Source: Bog-1181 sp964565765 (GTDB lineage Bacteria; Oederibacteriota; PGYV01; Palsa-1178). From it: a stretch of DNA of 5,369 bases. The position numbers and the translations under genes are program-made. The number at the start of each line of letters is the position of its first letter. Positions within the stretch are counted from its first letter, which is position 1. This document shows, in pieces, positions 1 through 5,369 of the stretch. Below the pieces are notes generated by a model, which searched no databases, was not told the origin of the DNA, and saw only the letters and a list, made by a program, of their open reading frames with translations. The stretch spans positions 1 through 5,369 of the forward strand of contig CAZMGF010000085.1 in assembly GCA_964565765.1 (NCBI GenBank). Reading direction: 5' to 3'.

Positions 1-1
1 G

Positions 2-112
2 CTTTTATTTATTTATATGGACGGCGAAGAAAAGGAAAAAGTGCCTGAAAAAGGTGTTATAAGGGTCGTTATGCCGGACAGGTTCTTTGAGCTCTACAAC
101 TGGAAGGCTTAA
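2..112 (+). CDS. C-terminal end of an unidentified protein (5' partial)
   Basis: An open frame enters from the left edge and ends at TAA 110-112, giving 36 residues. The visible tail starts with a short hydrophobic stretch (LLFIYM), has a charged Glu/Lys segment, and ends GVIRVVMPDRFFELYNWKA. I do not recognise a family from this fragment. It is taken as coding because the frame is open throughout, lies on the same strand as purD and stops only 28 bases before the purD start, with no terminator-like hairpin between them. It is therefore probably the preceding gene of the purD-purE operon. The start and most of the protein lie outside the window, so no function is proposed. Confidence 0.6.
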   Translation, partial: LLFIYMDGEEKEKVPEKGVIRVVMPDRFFELYNWKA

Positions 113-140
113 GCCATAAAAAAAGCGGAGGGTTTATCCG

Positions 141-1421
141 ATGAAAATACTGGTGATTGGTTCAGGCGGCCGTGAGCACGCCATAACATGGAGCGCGGCC
201 CGGTCCAAAAAAGCTGAAAAAATATTCTGCGCGCCGGGCAATCCGGGCACTGCAGAGCTGGCCGAAAATGTTGACATAAAGGCGGATGATATAGAAGGGC
301 TCTTAAAATTCGCCCTTGAAAATAAAATTGACCTGACAATTGTGGGCCCCGAGGTGCCGCTGGTGATGGGGATAGTTGACCTTTTTGCCGAAAACGGACT
401 TAAGGCGTTCGGCCCGTCCGAGGACGGCGCCCAGATGGAAGGGAGCAAGGTATTTACCAAAAACCTCTTTAAAAAGTATAATATTCCCACCGCGGATTTC
501 GGGGAATTTGATTCCAGCACGGCTGCGATAGCTTATATAAAGGCCAATAAGAAATATCCCATGGTTGTAAAGGCCGACGGATTGGCCGCGGGTAAAGGGG
601 TCATAATAGCCAAAAACGAGCTTGAGGCAATAACGGCCGTGGCTGATATTATGACGCGTAAAATCTTTGGCGGCGCGGGCGACCGCGTTGTAATTGAGGA
701 ATTTTTAGAGGGCGAAGAAGCATCCATTCTGGCATTTACCGACGGAGAAACTGTGCTGCCGCTGCCGGCTTCCCAGGATCATAAAAGGATATTTGATGAT
801 GACAAAGGGCCGAATACGGGCGGCATGGGGGCATACGCGCCGGCGCCTGTTATTACACCGGAAATACTGAAAATTATCATGGACAAAATTCTTTATCCGA
901 CGGTTAAGGCCCTTAAAAGCGAGGGGATAATATACAAAGGAATTCTTTACGCGGGTATAATGATGACCGCATCAGGGCCAAAGGTACTGGAATATAATGT
1001 GCGCTTCGGCGACCCTGAAACACAGGCTGTCCTGCCGTTGCTGAAAACAGACCTTATTGATTTATGCATGGCTTCAATTGACGGGAAGCTAAAGGATATA
1101 AACCTTGAAATAGAGGACAGGGCGGCGATAAATGTGGTGCTTGCCTCAAAGGGATATCCGGGCGAATATGAAAAGGGAAAAGAGATTACAGGATTTGAAA
1201 AATTAAAGGATGTAAGGGATATAATTGTTTTTCACGCGGGAACCGCGTTGATAGCCGGGAAAATAGTCACGGCCGGCGGCAGGGTGCTTAATGTTACCGC
1301 GCTTGGCGGCGATATTAAGGACGCGGTTGAGAAGGTTTACAAATATGTGGACAGCATATCTTTTGAAGGGGTATACTATAGAAAAGATATCGGGAAAAGG
1401 GCAATAAGGAGGACTAAATGA
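141..1421 (+). CDS. purD: Phosphoribosylamine-glycine ligase (GAR synthetase)
   Basis: This cytoplasmic enzyme joins glycine to 5-phosphoribosylamine using ATP, the second step of de novo purine synthesis. At 426 residues it has the usual full length for PurD. The N-terminal domain opens with the family motif GSGGREHA (residues 7-14), followed by VGPEVPL (68-74). The ATP-grasp domain shows VVKADGLAAGKGV (142-154), EEFLEGEEAS (186-195) and PNTGGMGAYAP (224-234). The PurD signature RFGDPETQ (288-295) carries the metal and ATP contacts, and the C-terminal domain has ASKGYPGEYEKG (335-346). ATG 141 is chosen because GGAGGG at 127-132 lies 8 bases upstream and the conserved glycine-rich strand begins at residue 2. 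The stop overlaps the purE start in an ATGA, implying translational coupling. No key residue appears to be missing. Confidence 0.98.
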   Translation: MKILVIGSGGREHAITWSAARSKKAEKIFCAPGNPGTAELAENVDIKADDIEGLLKFALENKIDLTIVGPEVPLVMGIVDLFAENGLKAFGPSEDGAQMEGSKVFTKNLFKKYNIPTADFGEFDSSTAAIAYIKANKKYPMVVKADGLAAGKGVIIAKNELEAITAVADIMTRKIFGGAGDRVVIEEFLEGEEASILAFTDGETVLPLPASQDHKRIFDDDKGPNTGGMGAYAPAPVITPEILKIIMDKILYPTVKALKSEGIIYKGILYAGIMMTASGPKVLEYNVRFGDPETQAVLPLLKTDLIDLCMASIDGKLKDINLEIEDRAAINVVLASKGYPGEYEKGKEITGFEKLKDVRDIIVFHAGTALIAGKIVTAGGRVLNVTALGGDIKDAVEKVYKYVDSISFEGVYYRKDIGKRAIRRTK

Positions 1422-1939
1422 AAGCAGCCATAGTAATGGGTTCGGACAGCGACCTTGCGATAATGAAGGAAACGGTTGAAACGCTGGATAAATTCGGCGT
1501 CGGCTCATTTGTGTCGATAACATCGGCGCACAGGACGCCCGATAAAGTTAAGGCATTTCTTGATGAGGCAAAAAATCAGGGATGTGAAGTCATAATTGCG
1601 GCGGCCGGAATGGCCGCGCACCTTGCCGGAGTGGTCGCCGCGCATACAACAATGCCGGTGATAGGCGTTCCCCTGCAGGCGGGTTCCCTGGACGGACTGG
1701 ACGCGCTTTTTGCCACGGTACAGATGCCCGGCGGTATACCGGTGGCCACTATGGCAATAGGAAAGGCCGGAGCAGTTAATGCCGCAATATTCGCGGTGGA
1801 GATACTTGCTGTGAAATACCCGGAGCTAAAGGCAAAACTTGAGGAACAGAAAAAAGAGCTTGCTTCGGGCGTCGAGAAAAAGGATAAGGAACTGCGCGAA
1901 AAAGGGATCAAAAAATATATGGATGACCATAAAAAATAG
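1418..1939 (+). CDS. purE: N5-carboxyaminoimidazole ribonucleotide mutase, class I PurE
   Basis: Class I PurE moves the carboxyl group of N5-CAIR to give CAIR in de novo purine synthesis, acting on the product of PurK. The 173-residue protein has the phosphate-binding GSDSDL (8-13), SAHRTP (36-41), the active-site loop AAGMAAHLAG (62-71, with His68), PVIGVPL (80-86) and VQMPGGIPVATMAIG (101-115). The SAHRTP, AAHL and GVPVAT-like signatures match class I. Class II (direct CO2-using) enzymes have SAHKT-like and different loop sequences. The tail from about residue 138 is a Lys/Glu-rich helix, somewhat longer than in compact homologues. Translation starts within the purD stop (ATGA), with AAGGAGG at 1406-1412 five bases upstream. 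No purK is visible in this window, so the N5-CAIR-forming step must be encoded elsewhere if the class I assignment holds. Confidence 0.97.
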   Translation: MKAAIVMGSDSDLAIMKETVETLDKFGVGSFVSITSAHRTPDKVKAFLDEAKNQGCEVIIAAAGMAAHLAGVVAAHTTMPVIGVPLQAGSLDGLDALFATVQMPGGIPVATMAIGKAGAVNAAIFAVEILAVKYPELKAKLEEQKKELASGVEKKDKELREKGIKKYMDDHKK

Positions 1940-1941
1940 AA

Positions 1942-2502
1942 ATGGCAAAATCGGATATCCATAAAATCACGGCCCTGCTTAAAAAGGGCGGGGCGGCCAT
2001 ACTTCCGGCCGGGACAGTCTATGGGTTGTTCTGTTCTGCTTTATCAGAAGCAGGCGTAAAAAAGATATACAAAATCAAGGGGCGCTCCTTTGAAAAACCA
2101 CTTCAGGTTTTTTTCGCCGATGTGGAAGATATAAAAGAATACGCCATAACAACCCCGGAGAAATGGAAGAAAATATTATCATACCTGCCGGGCCCGTATA
2201 CAATAGTGTTAAAACTCAGAAAAAAACATCTTAATACATTTTCTTTCCTTAAAACCGGCACGTGCGGATTCAGGGTGGTTGATATCCGCATTATAAATGA
2301 AATAATTAATGAGCTTGGCGGACCGCTTGCCTCGACTTCGGCGAACATTTCAGGCGGGGCAACGCCTGTGAAATTCAGGGAAATATCCCCGGAAATACTT
2401 AAAATAGCGGGTTATAACCTTAAAAATGACTTATTGACAGGCGGAAAAGCCTCAAGTGTTATTGACATGACCGGGAAAAAAGAGAAAATTATAAGAAAAT
2501 AA
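1942..2502 (+). CDS. Sua5/YciO/YrdC family L-threonylcarbamoyladenylate synthase
   Basis: Members of this family make threonylcarbamoyl-AMP from threonine, bicarbonate and ATP, the first step of the universal t6A37 modification of ANN-decoding tRNAs. The 186-residue protein is a single YrdC domain without the extra Sua5 C-terminal domain. Visible motifs are PAGTVYGL (22-29, usually PTxTVYGL), IKGRSFEKPLQVF (45-57, the K-x-R and KPL nucleotide-binding elements), PGPYTIVL (83-90), CGFRVVD (108-114), STSANISG (131-138) and SSVIDM near the end. ATG 1942 is effectively the only possible start: an in-frame TAA lies at 1930-1932 and no other usable start comes before the motif. There is no Shine-Dalgarno match, and the purE stop is only 2 bases upstream, so it probably depends on reinitiation by ribosomes leaving purE. 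It could instead be a YciO-type paralogue not devoted to t6A. The altered Thr and acidic positions of the first motif leave that open. Confidence 0.9.
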   Translation: MAKSDIHKITALLKKGGAAILPAGTVYGLFCSALSEAGVKKIYKIKGRSFEKPLQVFFADVEDIKEYAITTPEKWKKILSYLPGPYTIVLKLRKKHLNTFSFLKTGTCGFRVVDIRIINEIINELGGPLASTSANISGGATPVKFREISPEILKIAGYNLKNDLLTGGKASSVIDMTGKKEKIIRK

Positions 2503-2525
2503 GGCCTAAAAATCCAAAAAAAATC

Positions 2526-2554
2526 TTGAAATAGAGGAAAAAATATTATATAGT
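2526..2554 (+). promoter_or_regulatory. Sigma70-type promoter of the ferredoxin gene
   Basis: TTGAAA (2526-2531) and TATAGT (2549-2554) each match the -35 and -10 consensus at five of six bases and are separated by exactly 17 bp. Transcription would begin near 2561 and give a leader of about 42 bases carrying the AAGGAGG site (2588-2594). The position in the 100-base gap between the Sua5-like gene and the ferredoxin gene fits a separate transcription unit. The call is from pattern only. Confidence 0.65.
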
Positions 2555-2602
2555 CATACATCAGACTTATTGGCTACTAAATAACCGAAGGAGGAAGTAA
2601 TA

Positions 2603-2836
2603 ATGGCTAATAAAGCAAGTAAAGTAGCGGAGAATGTACCGGGAAAATTTTACGTGGACGACCAGTGCATAGCATGCGGGGTTTGCGAAGGCTCTGCCCC
2701 TGAAAATTACAAAATGAATGACGACGGATCGCACGCGTACGTTTACAAACAGCCGGCAAACGACGGGGAAATGGCGGCATCCAAGGACGCGATGAGCTCC
2801 TGCCCGACAAATTCCATCGGCGACGACGGAGAATAA
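2603..2836 (+). CDS. Small acidic single-cluster [4Fe-4S] ferredoxin
   Basis: This is a soluble electron carrier of 77 residues with one predicted [4Fe-4S] cluster. Ligands are Cys22, Cys25 and Cys28 in CIACGVC and the distal Cys67 in SCPTNSI. The position that in two-cluster ferredoxins holds the fourth Cys of CxxCxxCxxxCP is Ala32 (SAPE), so the second cluster is lost, as in the Pyrococcus/Thermotoga-like one-cluster ferredoxins. The protein is strongly acidic (13 Asp/Glu against 6 Lys), typical of ferredoxins that dock on basic partner surfaces. The start has an ideal AAGGAGG 8 bases upstream. The gene has its own promoter and a strong terminator and stands alone, so the neighbours do not reveal its redox partner. 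The first 15 residues form a Lys-containing extension before the core begins at KFYVDD. Confidence 0.93.
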   Translation: MANKASKVAENVPGKFYVDDQCIACGVCEGSAPENYKMNDDGSHAYVYKQPANDGEMAASKDAMSSCPTNSIGDDGE

Positions 2837-2864
2837 TAAGCGGTATTTGACCGTTATTTAAGAC

Positions 2865-2909
2865 AAGGGCCCCTTAAGGCGGAAAGCTTTAAGGGGCCCT
2901 TTTTATTTT
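2865..2909 (+). terminator. Strong intrinsic terminator after the ferredoxin gene
   Basis: The arms at 2865-2880 and 2886-2901 form a 16-bp stem with one G-U pair (2878 with 2888) around a five-base GGAAA loop. The core is GGGCCCC/GGGGCCC. A T-tract (2900-2904, then ATTTT) follows directly. It starts 29 bases past the ferredoxin stop. The complementary strand lacks a matching T-tract on the other side, so it should act mainly in the + direction, insulating the downstream receiver gene. Confidence 0.95.
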
Positions 2910-2966
2910 GAAATTAACCGGCCCCTCCTGAATAAAAATGAGGTATATAAAAAAATGTGTGATAAT

Positions 2967-2995
2967 TTGTTTTTATCTATTAAAAATGATATAAT
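2967..2995 (+). promoter_or_regulatory. Extended -10 promoter of the receiver gene
   Basis: A perfect TATAAT (2990-2995) is preceded by TG at 2987-2988 with one base between (TGATATAAT), the extended -10 arrangement. A weak -35, TTGTTT (2967-2972), lies 17 bp upstream. The surrounding DNA is very AT-rich. Transcription would begin near 3002, giving a leader of about 35 bases that includes AAGGAG at 3024-3029. The promoter follows the ferredoxin terminator, so it would drive the receiver gene and probably the glycosyltransferase gene after it. Confidence 0.7.
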
Positions 2996-3036
2996 ATAAA
3001 TATAATTGGGATGAAGTTATATAAAGGAGCCAAAAA

Positions 3037-3408
3037 ATGAAAATCATGATTGTTGACGATGAACCCGAGATACTAAAACTGCTCAGAATAGCCTTTGATA
3101 TGCATAAATATGAAGTGGTGGAGGCCAATTCCGGAGAAACATGCCTGAAAGCCCTTGAAACAGAGAAAAACATCGACCTGATACTGCTTGATATTTTAAT
3201 GCCGGGAATGAGCGGCTATGATGTGTGCAAAAAAATAAAATCAGACAGCAGGGTTAAAAAAATCCCTGTTGTCATGTTCTCCGCACTGGCACATGAAACA
3301 AACATAAAACAGGGGTTTGACTCCGGCGCTGATGAGTATATTACAAAACCATTTGATCCTTATCTGCTGAAGGATAAAGTGGATGAGGTGCTGAAAAAAT
3401 CGAAATAG
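3037..3408 (+). CDS. Stand-alone response regulator receiver protein (CheY-like)
   Basis: The 123 residues form one receiver (REC) domain and nothing more. It would be phosphorylated by a histidine kinase and signal by protein-protein contact, since there is no DNA-binding or enzymatic output domain. The acidic pocket is Asp7/Asp8, the phosphoacceptor is Asp52 in LLDILMPGMSG, the switch Ser is Ser82 in MFSALA, and Lys104 lies in the conserved TKPF, with Tyr101 at the aromatic switch position. All catalytic residues are present. ATG 3037 has AAGGAG 7 bases upstream, and strand beta-1 (KIMIVDDE) starts at residue 2. No histidine kinase is visible in the window. The closest neighbour is the membrane glycosyltransferase 24 bases downstream, with no terminator between. 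Similar single-domain proteins serve in chemotaxis, phosphorelays or polar complexes, and the sequence does not say which. Confidence 0.95.
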   Translation: MKIMIVDDEPEILKLLRIAFDMHKYEVVEANSGETCLKALETEKNIDLILLDILMPGMSGYDVCKKIKSDSRVKKIPVVMFSALAHETNIKQGFDSGADEYITKPFDPYLLKDKVDEVLKKSK

Positions 3409-3415
3409 ATTAAAA

Positions 3416-3435
3416 AAAGGATATAAGCAAATTTG
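3416..3435 (+). promoter_or_regulatory. Ribosome binding site and TTG start of the glycosyltransferase
   Basis: AAAGGA (3416-3421) lies 11 bases before TTG 3433-3435. An in-frame TAA at 3424-3426 rules out any earlier start. Later candidates are worse: GTG 3463 and TTG 3478 lack a ribosome binding site, and the first ATG (3547) would remove the first predicted membrane segment. The TTG start is therefore preferred, though the spacing is longer than ideal. Confidence 0.55.
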
Positions 3436-5369
3436 AAAATAAAAACACAATATTCCCGTTTTGTGGAATGGCTCCAATTGATTGGCCCGGGCTGGTCAGC
3501 CGCAATTTCACTTATTTTAGCCATTGTGGGCCAGATATATCTTTATATGATAAAAAATGTTCCAGTCGGACTCTTTTTTTTTATTGCGGCGGCGGTTTGC
3601 TTGATAATCGGCTCAAGAAGATCCGGTAAAGAATCCAGGGACAGTAAAAATATATTTGACATCAGTTTTAATCCTCCTTTAAAGATAGAAATTATTCTGC
3701 TTTTTTTTGTATTTCTAATCGCCGCGTTTATGCGCCTGTTTATGATTGATTCAATACCTTCCGGCTGTTTTTCTGATGAAGCCCTGAACGGACTTACGGC
3801 CATTGATATACTGAACGGAAAATCATTGCCGGTATATATCGGGCCGCAGGCTCCAAATAACGCAGCGGTTTTTATGTATTATATAGCTGTTATATTCAAA
3901 ATATTCGGCATCGGAGCAACCCAGTTAAGGCTGACACCGGCATTTCTCGGCATTCTCACAATACCGGCATTTTACTTCCTGATCCGCTATATAGGCGGTG
4001 CAGTACCGGCGCTGACAGGCTCTTTTATACTGGCTTTAATGCGCTGGCATATTATTTTCAGCAGGATAGCATTCCACGCGGCTTTTGCGGTAATTGCTGT
4101 GATTTTTGTTTTATATTTTGCCTTAAGGGCCTTTTATTCGAGAAAAACGTATGATTTTATTTTTCTCGGCATTACTCTTTCGTTTTCCTTTTATACATAT
4201 CAAAGTGCAAGGCTTTGTTTATTCATAATAATTGTTTTTATGTTATATATTTTCTTTTATGAAAGGAATTTTTACAGGAAAAATTTACGCAAGATTGTTC
4301 TTGCAGTCGCTGCCGCGGTGGTAGTGTTTGTGCCCCTGGGCATATATATTGCAAATCATTTTAACGCATTTTTTAGCCGACAGGCAGAAGTTTCTATAGT
4401 TAACAAGAACAATTATATTTTTAAGGACTCAATACAGCAGCAAACCTGGCGGTCACAAAAAACATGGTACAATATGCTTTTTTACAATATTCAAGCAGGG
4501 CTATTGATGTTTAATTATAAAGGGGACGCCAACGAACGCCACAATCTGCCGGGGCAGCCCGAACTTGATTTTTTTACCGGCATATTTGCTTTGATTGGTT
4601 TATTGTATGCGCTAACCCGGCTATCCAATCCCGTTTATTTTTTTCTTACTTCGTCATTTATTATATTTATGTGTGCCGGGTTTTTCACCATTGAGTCACC
4701 GCAGAGCCTAAGAACGGTTGTCGTAATACCATGTGTTGTTTTTTTTATGCTTGTTTTTATATTCAAATTTTTAAGTTGTTTCAAAACCAAAAAGCTCATT
4801 TTTATAGCGGCTTTGACCATATTTGTAATGTTGCTTCTTTCCGCATATAATAATTTTTACATTTATTTCAATAAACAGGCAAAAGATATTCGCTGCTCGG
4901 AAACTTTTACTCCTACAGAATACGCTGCGGGGATAAATGTAAAACAGGCGTTATTGTCGGGGAGGGTGGACACCAGCGTTTCTACTTATTTTACCCAGCA
5001 GCCTTCATTTAAATTTGCACTGGAGGGAGCTTCCGGCTACAATGATTTTTATTTGAATTCAGCGGTACCGGCAAGTCCGGCCGGTAATAATAAATCATTT
5101 ATGTATCTTTTGCCTGTTGAATACCTGCCTTTGGTCAACTATCTGGATGAGCTTTATCCTCACGGAATTCTCACATATTATAACAACAAGATTAATGGAG
5201 TCCCGCAGTTTTTTTGTTATAGTATAACAGGGTACGATTTGAAAAATTTCAAAAAGAATCTTTCGAATAACGGCGTTGAAATGCAGTTATTTGCCTCACC
5301 AGGATTCAAGGAACCAATTATTTCACAGAGGATGCCGTTTATTCTTATAACCTGGTATGACTTTAAAAA
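3433..5369 (+). CDS. Multi-spanning GT-C/PMT-type (GT39-like) glycosyltransferase, 3' partial
   Basis: At least 645 residues are encoded and the frame is still open at the window end. The architecture matches membrane glycosyltransferases of the PMT/ArnT superfamily, which transfer a sugar from a polyprenyl-phosphate donor on the outer face of the membrane. Two N-terminal membrane segments (about 23-40 and 45-60) precede a third (84-103). The first outer loop then carries SDEALNG (114-120), where Asp115-Glu116 fit the catalytic acidic motif of GT-C enzymes. LRLTPAFLGILTIPAFYFLIRYIGG (165-189, summarised here by position) and RWHIIFSR (204-211) are typical family stretches. A second conserved loop, GDANERHNLPGQPELD (364-379), precedes four more hydrophobic segments up to about 472. 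The remaining 170 or more residues look soluble, probably extracytoplasmic. Donor and acceptor cannot be deduced. It is AT-richer than the purine genes, partly because it is rich in Phe and Ile. It probably shares a transcript with the receiver gene. Confidence 0.85.
   Translation, partial: MKIKTQYSRFVEWLQLIGPGWSAAISLILAIVGQIYLYMIKNVPVGLFFFIAAAVCLIIGSRRSGKESRDSKNIFDISFNPPLKIEIILLFFVFLIAAFMRLFMIDSIPSGCFSDEALNGLTAIDILNGKSLPVYIGPQAPNNAAVFMYYIAVIFKIFGIGATQLRLTPAFLGILTIPAFYFLIRYIGGAVPALTGSFILALMRWHIIFSRIAFHAAFAVIAVIFVLYFALRAFYSRKTYDFIFLGITLSFSFYTYQSARLCLFIIIVFMLYIFFYERNFYRKNLRKIVLAVAAAVVVFVPLGIYIANHFNAFFSRQAEVSIVNKNNYIFKDSIQQQTWRSQKTWYNMLFYNIQAGLLMFNYKGDANERHNLPGQPELDFFTGIFALIGLLYALTRLSNPVYFFLTSSFIIFMCAGFFTIESPQSLRTVVVIPCVVFFMLVFIFKFLSCFKTKKLIFIAALTIFVMLLLSAYNNFYIYFNKQAKDIRCSETFTPTEYAAGINVKQALLSGRVDTSVSTYFTQQPSFKFALEGASGYNDFYLNSAVPASPAGNNKSFMYLLPVEYLPLVNYLDELYPHGILTYYNNKINGVPQFFCYSITGYDLKNFKKNLSNNGVEMQLFASPGFKEPIISQRMPFILITWYDFK

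Noticed and set aside
134..520. Open frame on the minus strand opposite purD
   Set aside because: It is fully antisense to a confidently identified purD, with no family motif and low-complexity Ser/Pro content. It is a shadow of the coding strand.
1576..1962. Open frame on the minus strand opposite purE
   Set aside because: It is antisense to well-conserved purE, and its Ala/Ser-rich translation mirrors the purE codons. No independent support.
2503..2525. Possible terminator after the Sua5-like gene (AGGCCT palindrome and A-tract)
   Set aside because: The palindrome is only 6 bases with no loop, and it is followed by A rather than T residues on the + strand. No convincing terminator is seen here.
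2835..2858. Small imperfect hairpin (AATAA-CGGT / ACCG-TTATT, bulged G2840) just after the ferredoxin stop
   Set aside because: The stem is weak and AT-rich, no T-tract follows, and the much stronger terminator at 2865-2909 explains the 3' end.
2938..2994. 18-codon open frame between the ferredoxin terminator and the receiver gene
   Set aside because: It has no ribosome binding site and lies across the predicted promoter, upstream of the likely transcription start.
3543..3803. Open frame on the minus strand opposite the start of the glycosyltransferase
   Set aside because: The opposite strand encodes a continuous membrane protein with family motifs across this stretch. The antisense product is Lys/Ile-rich without a recognisable domain.
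1..5369. CRISPR arrays, tRNA or rRNA genes, insertion sequences, riboswitches
   Set aside because: Reading both strands showed no regularly spaced repeats, cloverleaf-like segments, transposase motifs or terminal inverted repeats. The short leaders before purD, the ferredoxin and the receiver leave little room for a riboswitch.

Overview
The window holds ordinary bacterial chromosome: six genes I can support plus the tail of a seventh, all on the + strand. Strong AGGAGG-type ribosome binding sites, sigma70-like promoters and a textbook intrinsic terminator show it is bacterial. Heavy use of ATA (Ile), AGG (Arg) and AAA (Lys) codons with moderate GC suggests an uncultured or candidate-phylum type lineage. 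I cannot place it more closely, and that statement is weak inference.

Region 1 (1-2502) is an apparent operon. It starts with the last 36 codons of an unrecognised gene. Then come purD (phosphoribosylamine-glycine ligase, 141-1421), purE (class I N5-carboxyaminoimidazole ribonucleotide mutase, 1418-1939, overlapping purD by 4 bases) and a Sua5/YciO/YrdC-type L-threonylcarbamoyladenylate synthase (1942-2502, 2 bases after purE). PurD and PurE act in de novo purine synthesis. The third protein uses ATP, threonine and bicarbonate for the t6A modification of tRNA.

Region 2 (2503-2909) is a self-contained unit. A near-consensus promoter (TTGAAA, 17 bp, TATAGT), a small acidic single-cluster [4Fe-4S] ferredoxin (2603-2836) and a 16-bp GC-rich hairpin with a T-tract together delimit one short mRNA.

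Region 3 (2910-5369) starts with an extended -10 promoter (TGATATAAT). It continues with a CheY-like stand-alone receiver protein (3037-3408). A large multi-spanning membrane protein of the GT-C/PMT (GT39-like) glycosyltransferase type follows 24 bases later, most likely from a TTG start at 3433, and runs off the window end. The two are probably co-transcribed, so a phosphorylation-responsive protein and an envelope glycosyltransferase share a transcript.

I see no mobile element, CRISPR array, tRNA, rRNA or defence gene. Nothing here amounts to a clearly new system. The most useful second looks are the receiver-glycosyltransferase pairing, the altered nucleotide-binding motif in the Sua5-like protein, and the long T runs within the glycosyltransferase reading frame.
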